The notes under the pieces were generated by a model that was not told where the DNA came from, did not search any database, and saw only the letters and a list, made by a program, of their open reading frames with translations. Shown one piece after another: positions 18,680-27,159 of a stretch of 64,000 nt of DNA. The number at the start of each line of letters is the position of its first letter. Position 1 is the stretch's first letter. Source of the stretch: Streptomyces sp. SID8352 (GTDB lineage Bacteria; Actinomycetota; Actinomycetes; Streptomycetales; Streptomycetaceae). The position numbers were made by a program, and so were the translations under genes. The DNA lies in NCBI RefSeq assembly GCF_009862265.1, contig NZ_WWGX01000011.1:53666-117665 (forward strand). Direction: 5' to 3'.

Positions 18680-20548
18680 CTACTTCTTGTTCTTGGCCGA
18701 GGCCGAGCCGTCGTCACTCGACAGCACCGCGATGAAGGCCTCCTGCGGCACCTCCACCGAGCCGACCATCTTCATCCGCTTCTTGCCCTCCTTCTGCTTC
18801 TCCAGCAGCTTCCGCTTGCGGGAGATGTCACCGCCGTAGCACTTGGCGAGGACGTCCTTGCGGATGGCGCGGATGGTCTCGCGGGCGATGACCCGGGAGC
18901 CGATGGCGGCCTGGACCGGCACCTCGAAGTTCTGCCGCGGGATCAGCTCCCGCAGCTTGGCCACGAGCCGCACGCCGTACGCGTACGCCTGGTCCTTGTG
19001 GGTGATGGCGGAGAAGGCGTCCACCTTGTCGCCGTGGAGCAGGATGTCGACCTTGACCAGGGAACTGCTCTGCTCGCCCGTGGGCTCGTAGTCCAGGGAG
19101 GCGTAGCCGCGGGTCTTGGACTTGAGCTGGTCGAAGAAGTCGAAGACGATCTCCGCGAGGGGGAGGGTGTAGCGGATCTCCACCCGGTCCTCGGAGAGGT
19201 AGTCCATGCCGAGGAGGGTCCCGCGCCGGGTCTGGCACAGCTCCATGATGGCGCCGATGAACTCGGTCGGGGCGAGGATCGTCGCCCGGACGACCGGCTC
19301 GAAGACCTCCTCGATCTTGCCCTCGGGGAACTCGCTCGGGTTGGTGACGACGTGCTCCACGCCGTCCTCCATGATCACCCGGTAGACCACGTTGGGCGCG
19401 GTGGCGATCAGGTCGAGGCCGAACTCGCGCTCCAGGCGCTCGCGGATCACGTCGAGGTGCAGCAGGCCGAGGAAGCCGACGCGGAAGCCGAAGCCGAGGG
19501 CGGCGGAGGTCTCCGGCTCGTAGACCAGCGCGGCGTCGTTGAGCTGGAGCTTGTCGAGGGCCTCGCGCAGCTCCGGGTAGTCCGAGCCGTCCAGCGGGTA
19601 GAGGCCGGAGAACACCATCGGCTTGGGGTCCTTGTACCCCCCGAGGGCCTCCTCGGCGCCCTTGTGCTGGGTGGTGACGGTGTCACCGACCTTGGACTGG
19701 CGCACGTCCTTCACACCGGTGATCAGGTAGCCCACCTCGCCGACGCCGAGGCCGTCGGCGGGGAGCATCTCCGGCGAGTTGGTGCCGATCTCCAGCAGCT
19801 CGTGGGTCGCGCCGGTGGACATCATCCGGATGCGGTCGCGCTTGTTGAGCTGGCCGTCGATGACCCGGACGTAGGTGACCACCCCGCGGTACGAGTCGTA
19901 GACCGAGTCGAAGATCATCGCGCGGGCCGGGGCGTCCTTGACGCCGACCGGGGCGGGGATCTCGGCGACCACCTTGTCCAGCAGCGCCTCGACCCCGAGA
20001 CCGGTCTTCGCGGACACCCTGAGCACGTCGCCGGGCTCGCAGCCGACCAGGTTGGCCAGCTCCTCGGCGAACTTCTCGGGCTGCGCGGCCGGCAGGTCGA
20101 TCTTGTTCAGCACCGGGATGATCGTGAGGTCGTTCTCCATCGCCAGGTACAGGTTGGCGAGGGTCTGCGCCTCGATGCCCTGGGCGGCGTCGACGAGCAG
20201 GACCGTCCCCTCGCACGCGGCGAGCGAGCGCGAGACCTCGTAGGTGAAGTCGACGTGCCCGGGGGTGTCGATCATGTTGAGGATGTGCGTGCTGCCCTTG
20301 TCGTGGGTGGGGGCCCACGGCAGGCGCACCGCCTGGGACTTGATCGTGATGCCGCGCTCGCGCTCGATGTCCATGCGGTCGAGGTACTGGGCGCGCATCT
20401 GCCGCTGCTCGACCACACCGGTCAACTGGAGCATCCGGTCGGCGAGCGTGGACTTGCCGTGGTCGATGTGCGCGATGATGCAGAAGTTGCGGATCAGAGC
20501 CGGGTCGGTACGGCTCGGCTCGGGCACATGGCTAGGGATCGCGGGCAC
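18680..20548 (-). CDS. lepA: Elongation factor 4 (LepA), ribosome-associated GTPase
   Basis: A 622-residue translational GTPase that back-translocates or remodels stalled ribosomes. The G motifs are in order: AHIDHGKST (G1), ERGITIKS (G2), DTPGHVDF (G3), NKIDLP (G4) and SAKTG (G5). EF-Tu domain 2, two EF-G-like domains ([27 protein letters not shown]) and the LepA-specific C-terminal domain (DKAYAYG-like region, [21 protein letters not shown]) follow. The length is normal. The start is GTG at 20548. It is divergent from rpsT, sharing a 310-bp intergenic region. Confidence 0.97.
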   Translation of the reverse strand: MPAIPSHVPEPSRTDPALIRNFCIIAHIDHGKSTLADRMLQLTGVVEQRQMRAQYLDRMDIERERGITIKSQAVRLPWAPTHDKGSTHILNMIDTPGHVDFTYEVSRSLAACEGTVLLVDAAQGIEAQTLANLYLAMENDLTIIPVLNKIDLPAAQPEKFAEELANLVGCEPGDVLRVSAKTGLGVEALLDKVVAEIPAPVGVKDAPARAMIFDSVYDSYRGVVTYVRVIDGQLNKRDRIRMMSTGATHELLEIGTNSPEMLPADGLGVGEVGYLITGVKDVRQSKVGDTVTTQHKGAEEALGGYKDPKPMVFSGLYPLDGSDYPELREALDKLQLNDAALVYEPETSAALGFGFRVGFLGLLHLDVIRERLEREFGLDLIATAPNVVYRVIMEDGVEHVVTNPSEFPEGKIEEVFEPVVRATILAPTEFIGAIMELCQTRRGTLLGMDYLSEDRVEIRYTLPLAEIVFDFFDQLKSKTRGYASLDYEPTGEQSSSLVKVDILLHGDKVDAFSAITHKDQAYAYGVRLVAKLRELIPRQNFEVPVQAAIGSRVIARETIRAIRKDVLAKCYGGDISRKRKLLEKQKEGKKRMKMVGSVEVPQEAFIAVLSSDDGSASAKNKK

Positions 20549-20757
20549 GCAGGGTCCTGATTCTTGAGGCGTCCGCAGTGTCTGCGGTCTCGGGTCGGAT
20601 CGTTACGCAGCCTCCATCGTCCCACGGGTGGGGACCGTGGCGGGGTCCGGGCGGGCCCCCGGCCGGGTCGGGGCCGGGCCGGAGCCGGGCCCGGGGCCGT
20701 CCCCGGGGGCCCGGGGGCGGGGAGCCGGGCGGTCCGCGGGGCGGGGGCCGGGTGCTT

Positions 20758-20787
20758 TTGGGAGGTCCGGCGGGCCGCTGGTAGTGT
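20758..20787 (+). promoter_or_regulatory. Candidate rpsT promoter
   Basis: TTGGGA (20758-20763) and TAGTGT (20782-20787) are separated by 18 bases. This fits the vegetative TTGnnn/TAnnnT pattern and puts the start of transcription some 65 bp before rpsT. Confidence 0.5.
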
Positions 20788-20795
20788 GGGTGGCT

Positions 20796-20826
20796 GTGTC
20801 CCGTGCCCTCGATCGGTACGGGACAC
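20796..20826 (+). other. Hairpin in the rpsT leader
   Basis: GTGTCCCGT (20796-20804) and ACGGGACAC (20818-20826) form a perfect 9-bp stem with a 13-base loop in the predicted 5' untranslated region of rpsT. S20 is known to repress its own translation in E. coli, so a regulatory role is conceivable but not shown. Confidence 0.4.
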
Positions 20827-20858
20827 GTCGGTACATATCGAAAGAGAAGGCTCATTTC

Positions 20859-21125
20859 GTGGCGAACATCAAGTCCCAGATCAAGCGGAACAAGACCAAC
20901 GAGAAGGCCCGGCTGCGCAACAAGGCCGTCAAGTCCTCTCTGAAGACCGCGATCCGCAAGGCCCGCGAGGCCGCTGCCGCGGGTGACGCCGAGAAGGCCA
21001 CCGAGTACCAGCGCCTCGCCGCGCGTCAGCTCGACAAGGCCGTCTCGAAGGGCGTCATCCACAAGAACCAGGCCGCCAACAAGAAGTCGGCGCTGGCGCA
21101 GAAGGTCGTCGCCCTCAAGGGCTGA
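20859..21125 (+). CDS. rpsT: 30S ribosomal protein S20
   Basis: An 88-residue, lysine- and arginine-rich protein that binds 16S rRNA early in small-subunit assembly. It begins (GTG) [20 protein letters not shown] and contains [14 protein letters not shown] and [19 protein letters not shown], all typical of bS20. The start is the GTG at 20859; in-frame sequence upstream is leader. It is the single gene of its transcript, ended by a hairpin about 180 bp downstream. Confidence 0.97.
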   Translation: MANIKSQIKRNKTNEKARLRNKAVKSSLKTAIRKAREAAAAGDAEKATEYQRLAARQLDKAVSKGVIHKNQAANKKSALAQKVVALKG

Positions 21126-21306
21126 AGTTCCTGACTTGACCGCCGGGAGGAACCAGAGCGGGCCCTCTCTCATCCGCTCCCACCCGGCATCCCGTGACCC
21201 GCGCGCGGCCGCGTTCGCGAGTCGGGTCGACTTTCACACCCCCGTGAGGAGCATCGAGCCCTCTACCTCGATTCACGGACAGACTTCGTAGTGCGCCACG
21301 CTGCGA

Positions 21307-21337
21307 CAACGCCCCCGGACCCACTCCGGGGGCGTTG
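21307..21337 (+). terminator. Terminator hairpin downstream of rpsT
   Basis: CAACGCCCCCGGA and TCCGGGGGCGTTG form a perfect 13-bp stem with a five-base loop. The following bases (CTGTGT) are only weakly T-rich. The 180 bases between rpsT and this hairpin contain no gene that I can recognise. Confidence 0.75.
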
Positions 21338-21656
21338 CTGTGTCATCACGACGGGTCGGCCGGGGCGCAGCGCGTCGCCCCGGCTCGAGGCCGGAGGGCG
21401 TCGGGCCGGTGCCCGTCGCGGTCCGGGCCGCGGGCGTCCGCCGTCTACGCGGCCGACCTGCGGCGCCTCGTCGGCCAGATCACCGCCCTCACCGACCTGC
21501 CCGACACGACCCGCCTCCCGCTCGGCGAACTCCACGCGGCCCTCGCCCTCGACGACCCGCCGCCCTCATCGCCCCCCCCTGGCCGCCGCCCGCCCCCACC
21601 TGGCCGCCACCCACCCCGACCTCGCCGCCCGGCTCGACGCCCTCACCACCCCGTAG
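21335..21656 (+). pseudogene. Remnant of a small protein gene with a one-base frameshift
   Basis: One frame encodes the plausible peptide VYAADLRRLVGQITALTD and DTTRLPLGELHAALALDD. The sequence then enters a run of eight Cs (21572-21579), after which sensible coding (LAAARPHLAATHPDLAARLDA, ending LTTP and TAG at 21656) continues in another frame. Deleting one C joins the two halves. No credible start codon is present upstream, so the N-terminus also seems lost. The function is unknown; the joined peptide looks alpha-helical. A sequencing error in the C-run would explain the shift but not the missing start. Confidence 0.45.
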
Positions 21657-21942
21657 CCCTCCGCGGCCTCGGTGGGCGCGGCCGACCAGTGGCGTGCCCG
21701 CCGGTTCCACGCCGTCCCGGCGTCCGGCACCGTGCTGCGTCCGGCCGCCTCCGGCGATCCGCGGGCATCGACAGGACGCCTGTTCGGAGGTGGCCTGAAT
21801 CCGGCCACTCATTCGTGTGAGCCGCGCATATGTGGCTCTGTGGAAGAGCAGGACCGGTGCGGCGGGCCGCCCTGACCCATGGGCCTCTTCTCGTGGAGCG
21901 GGTGACCCGGACCGACCACCGGAACAGATCCAGGAGGCATTC

Positions 21943-22604
21943 ATGGCCACCGAGTTGCAGGAGAGCTTCTACCGCCGGATCGACGCCGTGCTGCGATCGA
22001 GGGACGAGGGGCAGATCGCCTGGTTCCTCAAGGACACCCAGTACGTGCGCTACGACCTGAAGACCGACGAGGGCGTCAACGGAGCGAAGCCGATCGCGGG
22101 GCACTGGGCAGGACTCCCGGACTCCTTCACCCGAGGCATCGACGCCGCACTCAACCGCCGCGACCAGCCGACCGTGGGCTACCTGTTCAAGGACGACCAG
22201 TACGTCCGCTACAACCTGGAGGCCGACGAGGCCGCGCCCGGGTACCCGAAGACCATCGCGGAGGGATGGACGGGCCTGCCCGCCGCGTTCCAGCAGGGCC
22301 TCGACGCGGCGGTCAACCACCCGAGCGACGACGAGATCGTCTGGTTCTTCAAGGACGACCAGTACGTCCGCTACAACGTCCCCGAGGACAAGGTCGTCGT
22401 CGGCCCAAGGCGATCAAGGGCAACTGGCCCGGCCTGCCGGACTCCTTCAACCGCGGCATCGACGCCGCCGCCCCCCACCCCACCAACCGCGACAAGGTCT
22501 ACCTGTTCAAGGACGACCAGTACGTCCGCTACGACCTCGAAGCCGACCGCGCCGACACCGGCTACCCCCAGCCCATCAAGGGCAACTGGCACTTCTTCAG
22601 CTGA
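21943..22604 (+). pseudogene. Hemopexin-like repeat protein, interrupted by a one-base deletion
   Basis: An ATG with AGGAGG six bases upstream opens a protein of four hemopexin-type repeats, enough for one four-bladed propeller of about 220 residues. Each blade has the pattern FKDDQYVRYNLE, followed by a Gly-x-Trp-x-Gly-Leu-Pro stretch. After the third blade (VPEDKVVVG) one C is missing at 22404-22406. The fourth blade (PKAIKGNWPGLPDSFNRGID to WHFFS and the stop at 22604) is in a different frame. Restoring one C gives an uninterrupted protein. No signal peptide. Bacterial hemopexin-like proteins are sporadic; ligands are mostly unknown. Confidence 0.8.
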
Positions 22605-23033
22605 CCACAGCCGACCTGGGCACCGGCCCCCGGCCGAGCCGACGGCACCGGCCGGACCGGCCGCCAGGCCCCCGCCCGAAGCGATCCGCGCCCACGTTCG
22701 CGCCGGTCGGGGCGCGGCAGGGGGGCGAGGCGGAGCAGGCCGCGGGGCGCCCGTCCGCCCCTGCGGCGCCGCTCCGGCACCTGAACCGCTCGCCCACCTC
22801 GGTGGCCGCGGAGTCAGGCATGTCCGCCACGCCGCGCTCGGGTCTTCTCGTCGTCACCGTCCTCGACGAGACCAGCGAGTCGTACGTGTCGGTCTCGTAC
22901 GGCCCACCGGTGTTCGGACGGCTCGGCAGGAGGTCGCCGTCCTGAGGGGAGTACCCGAAGACGGCATGGATCATCCGGAGAACAGGGTGATCACGCCGTG
23001 ATCGGGCGCGCGCCCGGGTACTGCGGGAAGTGG
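22605..23033. other. Gap after the hemopexin-like gene
   Basis: Mostly GC-rich sequence without a clear long gene. It contains one possible 41-codon plus-strand gene (22820-22945). A minus-strand reading across the same bases (from about 22970) also has a plausible composition, so which strand codes, if either, is uncertain. Confidence 0.35.
22820..22945 (+). CDS. Possible small protein (41 residues), unknown
   Basis: An ATG with GGAG eight bases upstream starts MSATPRSGLLVVTVLDETS and runs to TGA at 22945. Third positions are almost all G or C. The middle (GLLVVTVLDETSESYVSVSY) could form beta strands. I recognise no family. It sits in the accessory segment with broken genes and may itself be a fragment. 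Confidence 0.3.
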   Translation: MSATPRSGLLVVTVLDETSESYVSVSYGPPVFGRLGRRSPS

Positions 23034-23543
23034 TCAGACGCCGAACGCGGGAGGGTACTGGATGGTGCCGGTCGGGACGGGGCGGGCGTCGTCGAGGGCA
23101 AGAGCCATCATCGCTTCGTCGGGTACGTCGAAGGGTGCGCGGATGCCGAGGCGGGATGCGGGAGCGAAGCCGAACCGCGGATAGTAGGCGGCATGGCCCA
23201 GTACGAGGACGAGGTTCTCCCCCATGGCCCGGGCAGCGTCCAGGGCAGCGCGAATGGCGGCGGAACCGGCGCCGGTTCGCCGGGCCGAGGGCAGCACGGC
23301 GCACGGGGCCAGGGCGAGAGCGGGCCGGCCGTCGACATGGCAGCGAGTGAGCAGGGCGTACCCGACCGGGGCGCCGTCGGGGGTGGCGGCGATCATCGAC
23401 AGGCCGTCCAACCAGGCACCGGGGTCCGCGCGCAGGGCGTCGACGATGCCGGCCTCTGCGGCCGTGGGAAAGGCTGCGAGGAGAATGTCCCGGACGGCGG
23501 AGACGTCCTCGGCGGTTTCGGGGCGAGCGGTCCAGGTGGTCAT
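23034..23543 (-). CDS. GNAT-family N-acetyltransferase (YhbS-like)
   Basis: A 169-residue acetyl-CoA-dependent acyltransferase. It begins MTTWTARPETAEDVSAVRDI, a usual GNAT start. The acetyl-CoA loop RRTGAGSAAIRAALDAARAM is followed by LVLVLGHAAYYPRFGFAPA, the signature of the YhbS-like subgroup. The start is ATG at 23543 with GAAGGGAA just upstream. The acceptor substrate is unknown. It lies in the accessory segment between rpsT and holA and has no clear operon partner. Confidence 0.88.
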   Translation of the reverse strand: MTTWTARPETAEDVSAVRDILLAAFPTAAEAGIVDALRADPGAWLDGLSMIAATPDGAPVGYALLTRCHVDGRPALALAPCAVLPSARRTGAGSAAIRAALDAARAMGENLVLVLGHAAYYPRFGFAPASRLGIRAPFDVPDEAMMALALDDARPVPTGTIQYPPAFGV

Positions 23544-23854
23544 GGTTCCCTTCAAGGGTTTCGTGGGTGCGAAGCGGGCAGGCCACGTCCCGCCGGGCGG
23601 GCACGCGACGGTGCGCGGCGCCTCCGGACGGACCGGCGGGGAGCACCCCCGTCGGGCCCGGCCGGCGCGGGGTGCCGGCTCGACGCGCTCACCCTCCGGT
23701 GCGCGGCCCTGCGCGCCGCCCGGAGCCGACGGGCTTCTGCGTGCCAACTCTCGCTCATTCGGTGGTCGTTGGACTTCTGCGGTTGTCGTGACGGACACGG
23801 ATCAGGGGCGGGCGCTGGGCGGCGGGGCGACGAACGGGTGACGACCGGTGTCGC
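23544..23854. other. Spacer between the GNAT gene and the ATPase gene
   Basis: I see no gene or clear signal here beyond the ribosome site of the GNAT gene at its edge. Confidence 0.4.
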
Positions 23855-24400
23855 TCATGAGTCGGGCCGCGAGATCACCGAACCGACTGCGGCGACACGG
23901 TCGGCCAAGTCGCCCGCAGGGATGTCGATGAGTTCGAAACCGAACGAACGGTAGCTCTGTTCATAGATCTTCTCGAATACGAGCGACTCCTGGAAACCGA
24001 TCCGCCGGGCGCTGGTGGTCTCACAGAATCCCAGATTGCGGACGAACAGCACCTGTCGCTCGTAGACCTCCTCGGCAGTGATCCGCTGGATCTCTGCCGT
24101 CAGCGCACTGGACACCGGCCGCCCCAGGTAGTGCGCGAGCGCGTGGGTGCAGACGGGCGACCGGTCGAACACCTGGACGGAGTCCGTGGCCGGGGTTCCC
24201 AGCTGCCGTTGCTTCTGCAGTTCGACGACCTCGTCGATGAAGGATGCCCGCGCCCACGGCTCGGCCTCGCCCCGAGCCTGCGCTCGTGCGATGACCGCGG
24301 TCGCGGCCTCCTCGACCACCTCGAAGCCCTGCCTTGCGAGACATCGCAGGATCGATGTCTTGCCCGCGCCCGGCGTGCCGGTGAGAACGTACCGCCGCAT
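23855..24400 (-). CDS. Small P-loop ATPase (AAA_28-like)
   Basis: A 181-residue P-loop NTPase. The Walker A motif GTPGAGKTSI is at residues 8-17 (MRRYVLTGTPGAGKTS). The rest fits the AAA_28/NadR-like kinase group: EEAATAVIARAQARGE, VQVFDRSPVCTHALA and QESLVFEKIYEQSYRSFGFE. Such proteins are predicted small-molecule or nucleotide kinases, but none of that is demonstrated here. The start is ATG at 24400; another ATG nine codons upstream is possible. It lies in the accessory segment and appears intact, unlike several neighbours. Confidence 0.85.
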   Translation of the reverse strand: MRRYVLTGTPGAGKTSILRCLARQGFEVVEEAATAVIARAQARGEAEPWARASFIDEVVELQKQRQLGTPATDSVQVFDRSPVCTHALAHYLGRPVSSALTAEIQRITAEEVYERQVLFVRNLGFCETTSARRIGFQESLVFEKIYEQSYRSFGFELIDIPAGDLADRVAAVGSVISRPDS

Positions 24401-24803
24401 GCTCAGAGACCTTTCGTGCGTCATGGGACTGGTCCACCGCTGCCCGGCAGAGCTCTCGTGAAGACATCGAGCCGGTGGGCCCCGGAGAGAGTTGTCGTCC
24501 AGCCGTGTCCGCTCGGTCACGGCCCGCCTGCGGGACACCATCGCCGAACGCGGCTGGCCGCCGTCCACCTGGACCGGGGCGGACGACCGAAGGTTCCGCC
24601 CGGTTGCGGCCGAGTTCGGTGCCGTGGGCGCATGGCTGCCGGGGCAGGTGCCGACCGGGATGTCGAGCGCCCCGGTGGTGGGATGGGGCGACAGTCGGTG
24701 TCCACGGGACCGGACGCGGACCAACTTCATGGGCTCCCGATGCCACGACGGTACGGGAGCGTCGCGGCTCTCTCTCCCCCCGCTCCGAACGGTAGACGTC
24801 GGT
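24401..24803. other. Gap before holA with a possible gene fragment
   Basis: On the plus strand from a TTG at 24492 (GGAGAGAG just upstream) one frame has strong third-position GC and a protein-like composition (ARLRDTIAERGWPPSTW, FRPVAAEFGAVGAWLPG). It then runs antisense into holA without a stop of its own. It looks like a truncated remnant. Nothing else is recognisable. Confidence 0.3.
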
Positions 24804-25802
24804 TCAGACAGCCTGGCCGCGGCCCCGGGAGCGGGCCGCTCGGGCGATGGTGACGACGGCTCTCTCCAGGGCGTACTCGGGGTCGTCCCCGCCGCCCTTG
24901 ACGCCAGCGTCGGCCTCGGCGACCGCGCGCAGGGCCACGGACACTCCGTCGGGGGTCCAGCCGCGCATCTGCTGCCGGACCCGGTCGATCTTCCAGGGCG
25001 GCATGCCCAGCTCACGGGCGAGGTCGGCGGGACGGCCGCCGCGCGCGGAGGACAGCTTGCCGATGGCCCGCACGCCCTGCGCCAGGGCGCTGGTGATCAG
25101 CACCGGCGCCACCCCCGTCGCCAGCGACCAGCGCAGCGCCTCCAGCGCCTCCGCCGTCCGGCCCTCGACCGCGCGGTCCGCGACGGTGAAGCTGGAGGCC
25201 TCGGCACGCCCGGTGTAGTAGCGGCCGACGACCGCCTCGTCGATGGTGCCCTCCACGTCCGCCACGAGCTGTGACACCGCCGACGCCAGCTCCCGCAGAT
25301 CGCTGCCGATCGCGTCCACCAGCGTCTGGCACGCCTCGGGCGTGGCCGACCGCCCCGCCGCGCGGAACTCGGCCCGGACGAAGCCCAGCCGGTCCGCGGG
25401 CTTCGTCATCCTCGGGCAGGCCACCTCGCGCGCGCCCGCCTTGCGCGCGGCGTCCAGCAGGCCCTTGCCCTTGGCGCCGCCCGCATGCAGCAGGACGAGG
25501 GTGATCTCCTCGGCGGGCGAGGAGACGTACGCCTTCACGTCCTTGACCGTGTCGGCCGAGAGGTCCTGCGCGTCGCGCACGACGACGACCTTGCGCTCGG
25601 AGAAGAGCGAGGGGCTGGTCAACTCGGCGAGGGTGCCGGGCTGCAACTGGTCGGGGGTGAGATCGCGCACGTCCGTGTCGGCGTCGGCGGCCCTCGCCGC
25701 GGCCACCACCTCCTGCACGGCGCGGTCGAGCAGGAGGTCCTCCTGGCCCACGGCGAGCGTCACCGGGGCGAGGAGGTCGTCGTTCGCAGTCTTCCTGGCC
25801 AT
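24804..25802 (-). CDS. holA: DNA polymerase III subunit delta
   Basis: A 332-residue clamp-loader subunit that opens the beta clamp. It starts MARKTANDDLLAPVTLAVGQEDLLLDRAV, then SLFSERKVVVVRDAQDL, then LVLLHAGGAKGKGLLDAARKAGA. The C-terminal collar domain includes AVVGRYYTGRAEASSFTVADRA and LGMPPWKIDRVRQQMRGW, typical of actinobacterial delta. The sequence is divergent from E. coli HolA but the length and order are right. ATG at 25802 is chosen over one four codons upstream. The pairing with rpsT is common in Streptomyces; here about 3.7 kb separates them. Confidence 0.92.
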   Translation of the reverse strand: MARKTANDDLLAPVTLAVGQEDLLLDRAVQEVVAAARAADADTDVRDLTPDQLQPGTLAELTSPSLFSERKVVVVRDAQDLSADTVKDVKAYVSSPAEEITLVLLHAGGAKGKGLLDAARKAGAREVACPRMTKPADRLGFVRAEFRAAGRSATPEACQTLVDAIGSDLRELASAVSQLVADVEGTIDEAVVGRYYTGRAEASSFTVADRAVEGRTAEALEALRWSLATGVAPVLITSALAQGVRAIGKLSSARGGRPADLARELGMPPWKIDRVRQQMRGWTPDGVSVALRAVAEADAGVKGGGDDPEYALERAVVTIARAARSRGRGQAV

Positions 25803-25890
25803 CGCGCCAAGCATCCCACGCGCCACTGACAACGCGTCCCGCACCGGCACCCCACGCCCCCGGCCGGCGCCTCCCGTCCGGCGGCGGGCG

Positions 25891-26145
25891 TCACGGCTCC
25901 TCGCGCCAGCCGTCCCACTCGCCCGCGAACGCGTCCAGCGCGGCGGCGTCCAGCCGCCCGGCCGCGTCCCGCAGGACGACGAGCCACTGGGCGTCCTCGG
26001 CGTCGTCCTCTCCGGCCAGGGCGTCCCGGAGGAGCCGCGGCTCCTCGTCGACCCCGAACCGCTCCCCGAGCGCCTCCGCCGCCTCCTCCGCGGCGTCGCG
26101 GTCGGGCAGCACCAGCACATGTCGCACATCGTTCACGGGAGCCAT
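25891..26145 (-). CDS. Small acidic protein, unknown function
   Basis: An 84-residue acidic protein starting MAPVNDVRHVLVLPDRDAAEEAAEALGE (start chosen at ATG 26145) and containing LLRDALAGEDDAEDAQWLVVLRD. It resembles short actinobacterial proteins with a ferredoxin-like alpha-beta pattern that carry no assigned function. No motif, signal peptide or membrane segment is visible. It lies between the YceI gene and holA on the same strand. Confidence 0.7.
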   Translation of the reverse strand: MAPVNDVRHVLVLPDRDAAEEAAEALGERFGVDEEPRLLRDALAGEDDAEDAQWLVVLRDAAGRLDAAALDAFAGEWDGWREEP

Positions 26146-26177
26146 TGTCGGGCACCGCCGGGGACGCTGCGGACCGG

Positions 26178-27059
26178 TCAGCCCTTGGGCACCAACTGCA
26201 CGTCCAGTTCGACGCGGATGCTCGGCCCGACCACCGCGATCCCCCGCGCCAGCATCGTCTGCCAGCTCATGGTGAAGTCGTCGCGGTGCAGTTCGGTGGT
26301 GGCCCGGCAGGCCGCGCGGACCTCGCCCTCCACGCCGTTGCCCAGCCCGAGGTACTCCAGGTCCAGCGTGACGGTGCGCGTCACGCCGTGCAGCGACAGG
26401 GCGCCGGTGAGGCCCCACTTGCCGCCGCCCCGGTGGGCGAGCCGGTCGCCGTAGAACTCCAGGACCGGGAACCGCTCCACGTCCAGGAAGTCGGCCGAGC
26501 GCAGATGGTCGTCCCGCATCCGCACGTTGGTGTCGATGGAGGCCGCGTCGATCACCACGTGCATCGCGCTGCGCTCCACCTCGTCCGCGATGCGCACCAC
26601 CCCGGCGAAGGAGTTGAACCGCCCGTGGACGCGGGCCAGTCCGATGTGCCGCGCGGTGAACGCGATCGAGGAGTGTGTGGGCTCGATCTCCCAGTCGCCC
26701 GGCGCGGGCTGCTCCGGCGGCCGGGCCGCCCGGAGCGTGATGTCACCGAGCGGGGCGAGGGAGTCCTCGGCCACCGCCACGGACGCCCGGTAGGGGGTGT
26801 GGCCCTCGGCGGACACCGCGAGCCGGTACTCCCCCGCCGGCACCGTCGCCACGAACGACCCGTACGGGTCCGTGCCGCCGCCGACCACCTTGCGCCCCAT
26901 GGCGTCGGTGACCGAGAACTCCGCGTGCGGCACCGGCTCGTGGACCGGGTCGAGCACCCGGCAGCTCAGCACCCCGGCGCTGGGCGGTGTCCGCACCGCC
27001 GCCAGGGGGCCCGTCCGTCGCGTACGCCGTGTTCGGTTTCCCAGCCAGCGGCCGATCAT
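26178..27059 (-). CDS. YceI-family lipocalin-like protein with N-terminal carboxypeptidase-regulatory-like domain
   Basis: A 293-residue protein in two parts. Residues about 28-110 form a CarboxypepD_reg-like beta sandwich (GVLSCRVLDPVHEPVPHAEF, YRLAVSAEGHTPYRAS). Residues about 118-290 form a YceI domain (GDWEIEPTHSSIAFTARHIG, VRGRFNSF-type, DVERFPVLEF, LTGALSLHGVTRTVTLDLEY), a lipocalin-like barrel that binds isoprenoids in studied homologues. There is no signal peptide, so a cytoplasmic location is likely. AGAGGGTG eight bases upstream supports the ATG at 27059 over the GTG three codons earlier. Confidence 0.88.
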   Translation of the reverse strand: MIGRWLGNRTRRTRRTGPLAAVRTPPSAGVLSCRVLDPVHEPVPHAEFSVTDAMGRKVVGGGTDPYGSFVATVPAGEYRLAVSAEGHTPYRASVAVAEDSLAPLGDITLRAARPPEQPAPGDWEIEPTHSSIAFTARHIGLARVHGRFNSFAGVVRIADEVERSAMHVVIDAASIDTNVRMRDDHLRSADFLDVERFPVLEFYGDRLAHRGGGKWGLTGALSLHGVTRTVTLDLEYLGLGNGVEGEVRAACRATTELHRDDFTMSWQTMLARGIAVVGPSIRVELDVQLVPKG

Positions 27060-27159
27060 CTGCGACACCCTCTGTGTGACCCGAAAGAACTGTTACCAAA
27101 AGCCCATTCGAACATCCATGGCGCTTTACCGCCAACACAGGGTCACAAGATGGGAATTC

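Larger units (their letters stand above)
20549..20858. other. Divergent promoter region between lepA and rpsT
   Basis: No gene. The centre (20640-20750) is extremely GC-rich low complexity. The rpsT side holds a promoter (20758-20787) and a leader hairpin. No convincing lepA promoter was identified. Confidence 0.5.

Noticed and set aside
21126..21306. A non-coding RNA or tRNA between rpsT and its terminator hairpin
   Set aside because: I looked for a cloverleaf and for strong stems and found none; the sequence is most simply the 3' untranslated region.
22604..23001. Continuation of the hemopexin-like frame to 23001 as a natural longer protein or programmed frameshift
   Set aside because: After 22404 that frame loses all repeat similarity and becomes Arg/Pro/Thr-rich, while the fourth blade is intact in the neighbouring frame. 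No slippery site or stimulatory structure was evident.
23855..24400. The P-loop ATPase as part of a toxin-antitoxin or defence system
   Set aside because: No partner gene with a nuclease, toxin or antitoxin motif lies next to it; the neighbours are a GNAT gene and a fragment.
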